DNA of 64,000 bases from Steromphala cineraria (GCA_916613615.1 OU744721.1:55748747-55812746), one strand, 5' to 3'; positions 51,601-60,034 are shown, counted from the first letter of the stretch. The notes: generated by a model not told the origin, from the sequence alone. Program-made: numbers and translations.

Positions 51601-54116
51601 GTATACAGTTTTAAAGGTTAGTCATTGTGTAAGTTTTCTTTGGACTGAAACCACAAAAATATCTCCATTAATAGATTTTACCATTAAAAGGGTACATCTA
51701 GGGATAGTGGTTGATCTTTGTTTCAAATTTTAGGTAGTGATGATGAATATTCTACGCGATGTGCTGAGGACAAAAATATTTTGAGTCACTTTAGTCATGT
51801 TTCCAAAAAATAAACACAGAAAAGAAAATTCACATATTGTTTAACTTTCAAAAGGCATATCCAAAATCATGATTGACATGTGTAGAAAATTTGGTGAAGC
51901 TGAGATGTATATTTCACAGAAATTTATCATCGAATAATTTGTTTAGTCAAATATCCATGGATACTGCAAAAATAAAAATAATTTGTTAGTCTAACCCCCA
52001 AAAAGCACATCAAGGGATCATGGTTAATAAGTGAAGTTTGGTGAAGCTAGCAGGTATAGTATTTTTAGATATGCTACGGACAAATTTTGTGACGGCCAGA
52101 CAGAAGGGTGAACGGAAAGAATGAACGCTATATACTCCCGCTTATGCTTACGTTGGTCAGTTATTCTGTCATTTGGGTATTTGTTTCGGTTAGCCAGGTC
52201 AGCCGCTTGCATAAAGTAAACTTGTTCCTTCCTCGTGCCTGTTGCAGAATCGGCGCGCGCCGGTCAAATGTTTGCTTTAACGAATCAATCATAGCATATC
52301 ATTTTTGGCACACATCCCCCGTCAATGCGAAATCATGTACATTGCAATCGTGTAAAACTCGAAATGCAAAAGTCTGTTTGTAAAAGCTGATTTTACAACG
52401 CTTTGTTTTCCATTTTCCATATGATAAACGTAACTTATAGCATTGCTTATTGTGAATATTAATCTTATTCAAGATAGAAAATCGGGTTTTGTCTTTGACA
52501 TTTCTTGAATAACAATTCATCTTTGTAAAGTTGAGAACAGCAAGTTGAGTTTTACAGGATTGAAATGTTAGTTTTGCACGCTTGGACTTGTCTTTTCGAG
52601 AATTGCATGGTTGAGAACGACATGTTACATCTTGCGAGTTACGAGTGTACATGAATTCATTTTTGGCACACATCCCCTTCCATACAAAACACGCCCAGTA
52701 ATGTTTCCAGGGGGAAAACGAGAATCACAAATGTAGAATCATGGCCATGCGGTTGTAGTAAAACAGACAATGTTTATATTCCAAAGAATCACGACAGAAA
52801 AGTCGATCAGAAGATGTGGTCAGAGTCATCAGAGTCATAATTCTGACAAATAAAGGGCTTTTTTGTTGTGCATTCGGCATGCGTCTATCTTTCACAGTCC
52901 ACACACTGTAGGCCAATACCCACACACCAATATTGTTAGAATAAAGCTCGACACAAACCAAACAATAATACTCTTCATCTGATGAATTGATTTATTACTG
53001 CAATATTTAGTTTAGAGACAAAGTTGTTTGGTTATTCAATTATGACACTCATATAAAAATAAATGTAATCACGTTTAGTTCCTTGCCACATAACAGTTAA
53101 AAAACATACATTCTTTTCTCTCTCACAATGCTTCTTTTCTTCTTTCGATTCTTTTCTGCCTGATCTGTCTACATTCTTTGGAATGTGTTAAGGGCTGAAA
53201 AGTATTGCTGACAACACGTTAAACCCAAACTCACTCACGCACCCAAATCTACTTTCATTCTTTCTTTAGTATCACGCTTCCACATTCGTCCAGAACCATA
53301 ACCATCCAGAACAACTGTTTTCAGAATTTCATATAAACCAAGTTGGTATCATATATTTGTTTATTTTGGAATAAATAAGTGAGATATAGTGAAATGATAT
53401 AATGAATTACACCATTTACGTTCGTACAAAAGCAAAAGAGTAGGCCTATATGATTAAATTCATGGAAAGTCGGAAATCGGAATGTCAATGACATGACAGA
53501 CGCCGCATGCGCCGCAGGACCGACCACACAATGTGTAAATTTATATGTACTGAATTCAACATTCTTGCTGTTTAAAATTTCAGAAAAAAAAATATTTTGT
53601 TCAGTCGAATAATAAAAATGCATTTATATTTCATGTTGGGATTCTAAGTTTTATATGCATATTCATATTTATAAATAAATGCGAAAAGTGTCAAGATTCA
53701 ATAGTGTAATGATATTGATACATAGAGATGATCATATTTTGTTATGACAGCAGCCTATTTAAATATGATGTGTATACGTTTCTCATACATAGTTTCTGCC
53801 AACATGTGTCATGAGAATGTCAGGCTCAATCCAGGAAGAGTTCTCTCCCTTTCCGTGCGTTCAATGGCCTCAAAGTATAGGCCTAGCTTCCATCTATATA
53901 CGTACCGTTTTTGCAACTATATTGGCATCTCCCGTCTTCGTCTCCAACGAAATCTGACAACATATCCGCCATTGAATTAACAGAGCCCAAGAAATCACCA
54001 AAATCGCCGTCCCAGTTAAAATCATCATCGTCCGTTGTTTGTGCACAGGCTCCCATTCTTATTATCTGCAAGATAGATATAATGAATAAAACGGTATAAA
54101 ACTGAAAAGAGATCAT
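39521..54116 (-). CDS. PLA2G12A-like: Group XII secretory phospholipase A2, four-exon gene (join 54116-53906, 48421-48354, 41731-41560, 39630-39521)
   Basis: Four exons with GT/AG borders and compatible phases (1, 0, 1) give a 186-residue protein, close to the roughly 190 residues I know for vertebrate PLA2G12A. Order: hydrophobic signal peptide (about 1-25, likely cut after Ala-Cys-Ala); acidic linker with four consecutive Asp; GRCQYSCKNG (62-71); NGCGS calcium-loop-like segment (about 86-90); active site CCDKHDYCY (105-113) with the His109-Asp110 pair; Cys-rich helix to about 135; GCKPY (167-171); C-terminal CTCDHDEL. Group XII enzymes are Ca-dependent phospholipases with low activity on common substrates (family knowledge). 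The N-terminal signal plus terminal HDEL imply entry into the secretory pathway with ER retrieval (inference). Assignment rests on motif order, cysteine pattern and length, not a database search. The introns are transposon-rich and the exon 3' edges sit against repeats. Confidence 0.9.
39695..39960. mobile_element. Possible relic of MITE family 3 in PLA2G12 intron 3
   Basis: TTTAAAGATACACTCCGTGA followed by CACATATGCCAAACTAGTAT resembles the left end of the family. The rest is too decayed to bound. Confidence 0.35.
40080..41559. repeat. Intron 3 minisatellite, about 22 units of 64-68 bp
   Basis: The repeating order is TCAGCAGTCCTGACTATATA, CTGCATATCTTACCATCGAC, then TACACAAGATTTCAGATTTC and TAGAG. 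Units diverge by substitutions and small deletions, some lacking the TATCTT part. The array runs to the end of exon 3, and the last unit's ATCTTACCATCGACAACA spans the splice donor into the exon. At least eight other units contain CTTACCATC, identical to the donor region on the minus strand. Confidence 0.95.
41560..41731 (-). CDS. PLA2G12A-like: PLA2G12 exon 3 (catalytic His-Asp and disulfide core)
   Basis: A 172-bp exon behind the acceptor TTATCCACAG encodes residues 94-150 plus one base. It carries TECCDKHDYCYDTC with the catalytic His109-Asp110 pair, then CDSDFKLCLDHMC, which matches the family's CDEEFQYCLSKIC segment. An acidic stretch (DHDDEVDVVD) precedes the exon end. The donor is GATG followed by GTAAGA. 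The sequence around this donor is repeated many times in the downstream intronic array, so the exon edge is effectively the first unit of that array. Confidence 0.95.
41775..42045. repeat. Diverged tandem repeat of about 90-130 bp in intron 2, about three units
   Basis: CATATGAATATTCAATACTA, AAATTAAGGACCAATATCGA and CATAAATATTCAATAATCAG follow a common order with ATACTCAAG and GACGACGTG/GACGTCATG. Confidence 0.45.
42224..42345. repeat. Inverted repeat related to 34608-34775, opposite strand
   Basis: The arms AAGGACAATTCTTACGGATG and CATCCATGAGAATTGTCCTT enclose AAGCGACGTTTCGACATAGA, the complement of the GAAACGTCGC block in the other copy. Confidence 0.75.
42870..43015. repeat. Hairpin with about 55-bp arms in PLA2G12 intron 2
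   Basis: Left arm ATATACCCACCCTTCCCTCG to TCCTGTTTGAATCGTG; right arm CACGATTCAAACAGGA to AGTGTGGGTATAT. The loop contains CCTCGGCTCCGCTACGCTAA. Such a fold in an intron would form a stable RNA stem. Confidence 0.88.
43021..43307 (-). mobile_element. TTAA MITE family 1, truncated copy
   Basis: The terminal part is missing. The body (ATGGTTCCAATTGAAAGACA, AAAATGGCCGCAAATTGA) and a decayed right end (ACGTGCTGCTGTCGCTTTAA) remain. It sits between a hairpin element and another short inverted-repeat element. Confidence 0.75.
43304..43509. mobile_element. Short inverted-repeat element
   Basis: The left end AAAGTGACAGTCCTATCAGG and right end CCTGATAGGACTGTCCCTTT bracket about 205 bp of A+T-rich DNA with no coding capacity. 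Confidence 0.7.
44127..44460. repeat. Diverged tandem duplication of about 170 bp in intron 2
   Basis: Two successive copies share GACTTGCACTTTTTCAACTT / GACTTGCACCTTTCCAACTT, a TTCTGAAAAGTTTAT-like motif and TTTTAAACA with TGTGTAAAA. Confidence 0.6.
44591..44939 (+). mobile_element. MITE family 2, full-length copy in PLA2G12 intron 2
   Basis: It runs from CATTCTCTCCCCACAGAGGC to CCTATGTGGGGAGAGAATG, carrying CCGTGGGTTCTGGCAGTTTC and AACAGCGTCGCTGATTGCAC in the opposite order to the copy at 31474, hence the opposite orientation. Confidence 0.92.
45001..47230 (+). mobile_element. Non-autonomous array-bearing element A (146-bp monomers), intron 2 of PLA2G12
   Basis: It begins with a GAGCCATTGGCTC hairpin and AGCTCATCAGGC, and ends with CATAAGCCCATCTGG followed by CTGATGAGCTAAAAATA. 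The ends are therefore partly inverted (AGCTCATCAG/CTGATGAGCT). The centre holds twelve tandem monomers carrying GTGACCCCTGTGACCCTATT at 45360, 45505, 45650 and then exactly every 146 bp to 46964. After the monomers comes a GACG/GGAC microsatellite (47107-47175). Hairpin end, tandem core and microsatellite together resemble bivalve pearl elements or Helentron-derived HINE/DINE elements. That family assignment is inference. Confidence 0.75.
45340..47040. repeat. 146-bp tandem array inside element A
   Basis: Twelve units have near-constant 146-bp spacing. They alternate between variants with TGGGGTCATGGGGTCAC and with GGGGTCACAGGTTCAC, hinting at an older two-unit (292-bp) expansion. Each unit ends with GGAGAAGAAGATGAAAATAG. 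Confidence 0.95.
47225..48347 (+). mobile_element. Second array-bearing element B, adjacent head-to-tail to element A
   Basis: It starts with the same hairpin (GAGCCATTGGCTC) and AGCTCATCAGG, and ends with a (GGAC)n microsatellite (about 48260-48290), GCCATAAGCCCATCGG and CAGATGAGCTAAAAATA. The core is about six monomers of 144-145 bp, related to but diverged from those of element A (GGCGTGGCCCCTTTGGCCC, ACAAAGTTTCAGCTTTCTAG). The boundary AAAAATA is shared with element A. Its right end lies about five bases from the exon 2 splice donor. Confidence 0.75.
48354..48421 (-). CDS. PLA2G12A-like: PLA2G12 exon 2 (calcium-loop region)
   Basis: A 68-bp exon, entered through the acceptor CTTTTGCAG, completes codon 71 (Gly) and encodes residues 72-93, including ISNGCGSFGLQ. 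This is the region that holds the NGCGSPLFG segment in vertebrate group XII enzymes; it appears to be about two residues shorter here. The 5' splice site after it is GTTTGT, weaker than those of introns 1 and 3. Transposon-derived sequence begins only about five bases into the intron. Confidence 0.88.
48524..49260. mobile_element. MITE family 3, interrupted by a family 1 MITE
   Basis: It begins TTAAAGAGCCACTCCGTGAG. It is split at 48625-48986 and resumes with AAGCTAATCGAGGTCGTATG, GCGCATCAATCGGTCAAACG and GATAGGTTATATAACTAG. The right boundary is uncertain. Confidence 0.7.
48625..48986 (+). mobile_element. TTAA MITE family 1, inserted into a TTAAAGAGCC element
   Basis: The full-length copy runs from TTAAAGGGGCAGTAGCACG to the right end, one base shorter (GCCCCTTAA). 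It splits the TTAAAGAGCC-family element at 48524-49260, giving a relative age for the two insertions. Confidence 0.9.
49765..49895 (-). mobile_element. Fragment of the GTGA-tailed repeat
   Basis: TACTCTCTTTTGGATGGCAA, CACGTGTTTAATAACTGAAA and AACACGTTAAACACCAACTC with a CTCACTCACTCAC tail match the complement of 24215-24340. Confidence 0.75.
50116..52684. mobile_element. 2.57-kb foldback element with 530-bp inverted arms, intron 1 of PLA2G12
   Basis: The left arm (50116-50645) and right arm (52155-52684) are near-identical inverted copies. Both begin TATGGAAGGGGATGTGTGCC when read inward. Immediate flanks are the 6-bp direct repeat CAAAAC (50110-50115 and 52685-52690), a likely target-site duplication. 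Inside each arm the 21-base segment around GGGGATGTGTGCCAAAAATG occurs twice, 358 bp apart. It supplies the start of a 124-codon frame in one phase and its stop in another, in both arms. The 1.5-kb centre holds a family-B MITE and no transposase-like frame. I do not recognise the family. Confidence 0.8.
51206..51443 (+). mobile_element. MITE family 2, internally deleted copy inside the foldback element
   Basis: Both ends are present (CTCTCCCCACATAGGCAGAT and CTGCCTCTGTGGGGAAAGAATG), but about 110 bp of the middle is missing after CCCCGGCGCAAAATA. It sits in the centre of the 50116-52684 element. Confidence 0.85.
53140..53245 (-). mobile_element. Diverged GTGA-tailed repeat
   Basis: TGATCTGTCTACATTCTTTG, then CAACACGTTAAACCCAAACT and CACTCACGCACC, follow the same order as 49765-49895. 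Confidence 0.6.
53906..54116 (-). CDS. PLA2G12A-like: PLA2G12 exon 1 (signal peptide and N-terminal linker)
   Basis: This exon encodes residues 1-70 plus the first base of codon 71. The start is the ATG at 54116, followed by ISFQFYTVLF. A longer reading upstream in the same frame would need a TTG start and is not adopted. It covers a hydrophobic segment ending in Ala-Cys-Ala, an Asp/Phe/Gly-rich linker and the CQYSC motif typical of group XII. It ends at AACG followed by GTACGT, a strong 5' splice site (53905-53900). The 211 bp leave phase 1, matching exon 2. Confidence 0.9.
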
Positions 54117-54216
54117 CTTTTTGGTCCACACAATCAAATGTCAATATCAAACAAATGTAAACACAGTCACGTATACATTTGATCTCAGTAAAAGTTGACA
54201 TGTGCTTAAACAAACA

Positions 54217-54300
54217 CGTAATAACTTCCGGGTACGTGGCACGATCTGATTGGTTATCGTGGCGACACTACAACGCGGGAATCACGATATCATTATGGCC
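54217..54300 (-). promoter_or_regulatory. Proximal promoter of the PLA2G12 gene (CCAAT box, ETS-type site)
   Basis: Read on the minus strand, AACCAATCAG (complement of 54246-54255) is a perfect NF-Y CCAAT box. About 15-20 bp downstream is CCGGAAGT (complement of 54224-54231), an ETS-family consensus. The stretch is richer in CpG than its surroundings and lies 100-140 bp upstream of the ATG. No TATA box was seen at a convincing distance. Two out-of-frame ATGs lie between here and the start codon if transcription starts this far up. The promoter call is inference from motif and position. Confidence 0.5.
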
Positions 54301-54459
54301 CCAGGTCACAGTTTGAGATGAATATCTTTAATGGTTTATGTAGCCTACCTACGGCGGTTAGAAATATAGCAAAGATTAATTATCGATAGTGGTCTGATTT
54401 AAGATATTGATACAAATTATGTAATCGTTAATGAGGCAGGGCCAGAGGGGGGAATATAG

Positions 54460-54707
54460 AAGAAGAAGAACAACATTAGTTTATTAAAGTGTCACACTTT
54501 GCAAGTTTACATTATATATAACATAAAATATCACAGAAGAGTAAAAAAGCAAAGTCCAGCCTACCTAGGCTTATGAGACACAATTCAAATAAAACATTAT
54601 AAATACACGTAAATGAGACAGTTGAGAGATGCACACGCACTCACACATATATGTTTATATAAACCATAATATATACATAAAAAGTTATAATATAGAAGGG
54701 TAAAATA
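54460..54707 (-). mobile_element. 3' untranslated tail of the LINE remnant
   Basis: A+T-rich sequence lies between the LINE stop and a short (TTC)n-like tract (AGAAGAAGAAGAA on the plus strand near 54461). The tract is consistent with the simple-repeat 3' tail of a LINE insertion. Confidence 0.4.
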
Positions 54708-55380
54708 TTATCTTAAGAGACTGCGTTTGTACATTTTATATAAAGTAGCGGCAAGGGATTGGGAGAATAGGTTGTTGATCATGATATAAGTAAGTTTATC
54801 AAACGGTGCCATGGAAAGAAAGGTTGGATCAAATTGGGATATTTTCAAAAAGAGTTCATACCTCAAATCGGAATAAAATGGACAGGTTATTAAAAAATGG
54901 CATTGATCTTCAACAGCGTTCAAATTACAGTGTGTACATATGCGGTTTAAAAGAGGGGTAGTTGGGCGGGTAAAGCGGCCTAGTTCAATTTGGAGGGGCA
55001 GGGTACCACAGCGAAATTTAGCTAGCCTACTTCGATGTTCTCTTGGGGAAATAGATTTAACATAATTTTCAGTAAGAGGTGCAATTTTAAATGTGCGATA
55101 TGTGCGTAACTTGTTTCCGTTAGGATTGCCGTTATCATCCATAAACACTGAAACCACTTTGTGTTATCATTTTTTAACAAAATATCTTTAACAACGGCAA
55201 AAGTAAGATGGCTGTCAGTGATATCAATATTAGCACGTACAAAAAGAGCTGTTATACGTTTAAACCAAGAATTGGGGATTGTGGCAGACCAATTAAAAAT
55301 TGACTTTAAAATATTTCGATTTGAGGGGAGGGCTTTTAGCCTAAACCAAAAACGTGCAATTTCGAATATATTATCGGTCT
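54708..55380 (-). pseudogene. 3' end of a non-LTR retrotransposon reverse-transcriptase ORF, 5'-truncated and frameshifted
   Basis: The minus-strand frame 55157-54708 contains HRSRLAKFRCGTLPLQIELG, then CTHCN followed by EDQCHFLITCPFYSDLRYE. This C-x2-C-x9-H-x4-C finger with CPFY is typical of the C-terminal part of LINE polyproteins (family knowledge). Upstream (55380-55160) the same polyprotein continues in another frame (FWFRLKALPS and FKRITALFVRANIDITDSHL), so there is a one-base frameshift near 55150. The catalytic RT core and endonuclease are absent. An inert 5'-truncated insertion just upstream of the PLA2G12 promoter. Confidence 0.75.
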
Positions 55381-55399
55381 AACGAAAAGTAGAACAATT

Positions 55400-57251
55400 G
55401 TTACCTTATGTATCGAAATATATGTTTAACAATTAAATCCTACAACGTACAGAGTGCTATAGACTACACGAAACCATAATGGCATTTCCCTAAAACAATG
55501 GTCAAAAATCACACTCAAATGGCAAACAACAGGTTTCGCTGGATATTTTATCGACCTCTGCTAATTGGGTTGGGTAATGAAACTTTTGATCCTCATAAGA
55601 TGATATTTATTTTTAATGATTGACTGGGTTAAATGAAAGAAAAACCAATTTGCACTACTAATTGAATAATTATATATATATATATATATATATATCGCAA
55701 AAACTTGTGGGATGTTCACTAGTACTAATCAATCAACAGTTGCCGTGCCTTTGGTTGGACTAACGCATTCAATTCTTTACTTATGTAGTCGTTTCTGAAA
55801 CCTAAATTGCATTTGACCAGAAAGTAATCATTTGCAATCATGGTTACATACATTAATTGGTTTCTAAATCCTCATTTATCTGAGTCCATATGCATCAACA
55901 CAGACATTATTGCCGACGTTAAACCATGAATATAAAATATATGGTATGTTCTATTGTAGTCTGTGTTATTGTAAGACATAACCACTGCATTAGCGTTGTA
56001 ACTTTATAAGTTGTATGCTTCTCACGAGGGTAATTAATACGGTCTGATGTATCATCATTGTAGAAATATAGCCCGAGGCGTAAGAAGGTTTTGATCATAC
56101 TCACATGCATACAATGTACCTGACATTGGGTTCCTGATTTTTAAACTTTACTTTTTTTTTCTTTTTTTTTTTTTGAAAATTGATTAATTTTGGACTTTTG
56201 GAATTTTGAATTTTTGTTCAGGAAAATGTCTTCATCAAGCTCCTCACTACCAGGGACATCATTTCCAAAGCGATAAGGTCACCAAAGACGAGACCTCAAG
56301 GTTTTGAACCTGGGCCATCTAGATCTGTCATCCTGTTACTTTCATTTTCGACCCATGCCTTGTTTCTGACATCAAAGAGCATTAGCCTACATAAACGGTG
56401 TCCCTCGCAGAATTTGATTCCAAAATGTCAGTAAGGCAGTGTTCATAGAATACATAAAACCATGCGCTGAGATATCAAGTATAAAGGGGACACTATACGA
56501 ATGTTACTTAGATTATATTGAGTAGTATATTAAAGAAGTTGGCATCTGGGTTGGTGAGGAATATAAAGAGATGTGTAAACGACTGTAGCATTTACGATTC
56601 TATTATTGGGTCTTCAAGACAAAGTCTGAATTGTTACCTTTCTTATTATACGGAGGAGATAGCAGATGCTGATTTGTATAGAAATAATGTGGCAGTCGTA
56701 ATTAGGTGATAATGGTTTTGTCAAACCCATCTGTTTGATTGAAATTTGCCCACAAGCTTATCACAATGAATGAATTAATGAGGTCTCGAAAGTAATGTCT
56801 GTAGGTAGATAGGCAGGTGTGTTGCTAGAAAATGACTTTAAGGTAACAAAACCTTTCTTAGCCGAAATGTTAAATGAGTTGAAATCTTGTGCTCCATTTC
56901 TAAGCCTTACTGGTAGTATATTTATGTATGCAGCCACTGACTTGATATTTCAGCAGGATTCAATATACATAAATGTACCTACAGCAGTACAACTTGTGTA
57001 TCATGCAAACCTATAATGATAAAAGCGAGTATGTGTGCGTAGTATATCCCATGAAGTGTTTATAACTATGATTAATTATAATAATAACCATATACTTTAA
57101 TTCAACTTTCCTGCAAAGAAATTATGTTTAAAGTGTCGTATTGCTTACATCCTTACATACATGTACGAATACTTTTCTTTTCGAATGTTAAGCTGGTTAT
57201 TTCAAACGGCAGATCGAATAGAATACGGAACGGAGAATGCATGAGGTGGAG
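55400..57251. other. Intergenic sequence, no recognised gene
   Basis: A+T-rich. On the minus strand near 56310 is a B-box-like GGTTCAAAACC, possibly a decayed tRNA-derived repeat. Short open frames only. Confidence 0.4.
55673..55694. repeat. (TA)n microsatellite
   Basis: About eleven TA dinucleotides. Flanking 55400-57250 holds no recognised gene. Confidence 0.9.
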
Positions 57252-57860
57252 CATTCTCTCCCCACAGAGGCAACTCAGTCATACCTGAATTAGCCTCTGT
57301 TCTATTACGCCGAGATCCTGGGGTTCCGGCAGATTGCCCTAGCGGCAAAAAGTTGTAACTTGAGATATCTCCCTTATCTGCAGCCAATGAAAACACCTTT
57401 TGGATATCAACGACTTTGGGAATTCTCAACGGTCGTACAGTGACTTTCGAAAGTATCATGCCTTCAGGTTTATTTTTCATTAACAGTGTGAGAGAGAAAT
57501 ATTTGAAAATCAGATATGGATAGGGTTTTTCATTAAAAACATACTGTTTTATAATTGTGTAAATTGTTCTTTATTTTATGATAAATTTTATTTCAATAAT
57601 CTACCAAATAAAAACTAATGAGAAGGTAAAACAGCGATGTTTTGTAGAAGGAAGAGTTATCTCCCCTGAATGCCGAATCACCGGAAATAGCCGGGAGTAG
57701 CCGAGCTTTTGCGAATTACCCCTTTTGAAACGGCGTCGCTGATTGCACAACTAACTTCGATTGCCTCCAATCAGATTTCTACCTTTCTATCCCGTGAAGT
57801 AGCCGTAATAGAACAGAGGCTAATTCAGGTATGACTGAGTTGCCTCTGTGGGTGGAGTGG
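57252..57860 (+). mobile_element. MITE family 2, long (609-bp) variant
   Basis: The ends are CATTCTCTCCCCACAGAGGC and GCCTCTGTGGGTGGAG. The subterminal TCAGTCATACCTGAATTAGC differs from the other copies (TCAAGTCATG). The longer interior includes AACAGTGTGAGAGAGAAATA. A subfamily, also represented by the solo end at 35840-35920. Confidence 0.8.
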
Positions 57861-59004
57861 ATTCGAGCAAATAATTCGTAAGCCACGATAAATTATGTTC
57901 ACGAATCCTGGACACTGAATGTATTCTTCATCTTAATGCATGTGTGACTTCACAAAACAAACTCTTTTTGACATTTTACATATATTACCCACATTTTACT
58001 ATGAAAACAAAACAATTTTCGGTGCTCACTCATCAGATAAGGATCACAATCTTTGGCTACGCTACAAATTGGTTTATCCGTGCACATGTATTGCTTCTAA
58101 TTCCCGACAACTCATGCGGGGTACATTGCACGTGCTAGGCATTTTCCACGTGCGCTCGCCGCTTCATCCGTCAAATGAGCAACGGTTTCATTCTGACAAA
58201 CAAACTCTCTCCATCTGTGCGCCCTCCATAGTCTAGTGGATAAAAAGGTTGCATATTCAATTCTTGACTCGGGTCCTTTCAAAAGTTTATTTTCAAAATT
58301 AAAGGTTTTAAATTTGTGGTTCTTGATGCCTTTTAGTAGATACTATATATTACGAAAAATTATAAACTCTAACACCTCTCATAGACATTATAGTCAAAGA
58401 AATAGATAATCCAATGTTAGAGTGACTTCATCACCATGCATTGATTAACATCAGGAAGATTTTCATTCATGCATTGTCACCTGAAGAGCAATAACATTGT
58501 TCATTAGATGTTTACCTGTAGCGGTCTTTATAAAGACTTCCTGGTCCAGTTGTATAGACCGGCCTACACCTGAGGCGTTTGACACCTTAGCCTATTTTAT
58601 TTACTACTTCCTCATCTTGTGTTAGAGTATTGCTGATTGTGCTTCATGTCAATATCTTTGGAGTGGATAATTTGAGCTTCTACTAAACACCTCTAGTAAA
58701 TACCGGATTTCTCATAACGTTGCCTGATTTCCGAGACCTTGGCAATTTTTCGGAATTTGTTTCCAAGTTACCATCTTATAGACCTACGGCTGAGGCGTTT
58801 GACATCTTAGCCTATTTTATTAACTTCCTTATCTTGTGTTGGAGTATTTCTGATTCTGCTTCATATGAATGTCATTGTAATCGATAATTTGAGCTTCTAT
58901 TATTTACTTCTTATAAACATTCTCATAACGTATGTTCAATAAAATGAGGCGTTGGCATTTTTTCGGATTTTTTCAATGTTTCCAAAAATGAATATTAGTA
59001 AACG
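57861..59004. other. Intergenic sequence with a G+C-richer patch
   Basis: 58070-58220 is unusually rich in CpG and is followed by CATAGTCTAGTGGATAAA, which resembles a decayed tRNA A-box region. A 99-codon open frame (57940-58236) crosses it but has no recognisable domain. 58560 and 58780 share CTGAGGCGTTTGACA, a short duplication. Confidence 0.35.
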
Positions 59005-59185
59005 GCAGATTGTGATATGAACCACTCTTTCAATACGAGAAGCGTTGTCATTTGCTAAGGAAATTCAAATGGATTGTGTTGCAATTTTTTTCCGCCAGGG
59101 GAAACTGCCGGAACCCTGGGATTTCGGCGTAATAGAACAGAGGCTAAATCAACATGACTTGATCTGCTTCTGTGGGGAGAGAATG
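59005..59185 (-). mobile_element. MITE family 2, half copy
   Basis: Only the half from TTGTGATATGAACCACTCTT to CTTCTGTGGGGAGAGAATG remains. It abuts a degraded TTAA MITE. Confidence 0.8.
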
Positions 59186-59389
59186 ACTGAAACTATCAAG
59201 TATCAAGCAAAACCTGCTGGCGGCCATTTAAGTGTAAACATCTTTTAATCATTTGAGATGAGGATATAGATTCGCAAAGCTCTACCGAACATGTGTTGTT
59301 CTATTACTGCAACTTTTGATTTTCTTGCAATTGGGAACTCTTATTTTCTTATCGCATGATCAGTTTGTTAACCCGAAACGTGCCACTTA
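59186..59389 (+). mobile_element. TTAA MITE family 1, degraded partial copy
   Basis: It retains GGCGGCCATTTAAGTGTAAA and the end CGAAACGTGCCACTTA, abutting the next copy. The left terminus is lost against a family-B MITE end. Confidence 0.55.
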
Positions 59390-59727
59390 GGGGAAGTAGC
59401 ACATTTTTAGGGGGAATATAAGGTGATGTCAGGAAAATTAAAATTATTGGTTCTAATTGAAAGACAATGCATTTAAACTAAACGGAGCAGTAATAATTCA
59501 AATATATACTGAAAAGGATATTACTTAAACAAAATGAATTAAAGGTGTTCACACAAAATGGCCGCCCATGGTTTTTAGGCGAATCTTCATACTTTGTCCT
59601 CTAACTAAGGATGATTGGTTTGTGTAATGAGATTTTTGACCTTATCAAAATAATACATTTATCATTAACGTGCAATTATCAGTAAAAAAATATATATAAA
59701 ATTACCAAAAAAACGTGCCACTTTAAG
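59388..59727 (-). mobile_element. TTAA MITE family 1, copy with decayed ends
   Basis: It begins TAGGGGAAGTAGCACATTTT and ends ACGTGCCACTTTAA. The body matches (ATAAGGTGATGTCAGGAAAA, AAAATGGCCGCCCATGG). Confidence 0.8.
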
Positions 59728-59761
59728 ATATACTATCTTGTCTGTAACTTCCTGATTCAGT

Positions 59762-60034
59762 GTTGAATTCTTGGTAAACGAGCTCCGGCTTGTCAATACC
59801 TTTGTAACGGGTTATTGGAGCGTTTTTCTTCCTGGGCCCGTACTTATGACAAAACGGCGGGTCTCAGATATCAGAAGTAAATCATATCTTAACACAGACA
59901 GTAAAATATCGGGTTTCTGTTTCGGTCTACTTATTACCCTCATTGTAACGCCCGTGTTGCTCACCTCGATGAGAGAAATTTATCGGAACACCGATCGGAT
60001 GTTATATTTCCCAATTACAATATATTATATATAA
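59762..60034 (+). CDS. Candidate exon or small ORF with a membrane-spanning segment, unrecognised
   Basis: An open frame follows a good-looking acceptor (pyrimidine-rich, ending CTGATTCAG at 59760) and ends at TAA in an AT microsatellite. The middle (about 59770-60000) is clearly richer in G+C and CpG than its surroundings. It encodes a basic segment (MTKRRVSDIRSKSY), then the hydrophobic stretch GFCFGLLITLIVTPVLL, then a charged tail. No internal donor site is obvious, so it could be a last exon, a pseudogene piece or a mobile-element fragment. No domain recognised. Confidence 0.25.
   Translation, partial: VEFLVNELRLVNTFVTGYWSVFLPGPVLMTKRRVSDIRSKSYLNTDSKISGFCFGLLITLIVTPVLLTSMREIYRNTDRMLYFPITIYYI

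Noticed and set aside
54116..54137. Longer PLA2G12 start at 54137
   Set aside because: It would require a TTG start. The ATG at 54116 directly precedes a normal signal peptide.
57940..58236. 99-codon plus-strand open frame in a CpG-rich patch
   Set aside because: No recognisable domain and no splice context. The patch may be a decayed tRNA-derived repeat.
58225..58285. tRNA-like CATAGTCTAGTGGATAAA
   Set aside because: The A box is recognisable, but there is no proper B box or pairing acceptor stem, so not called a tRNA gene.
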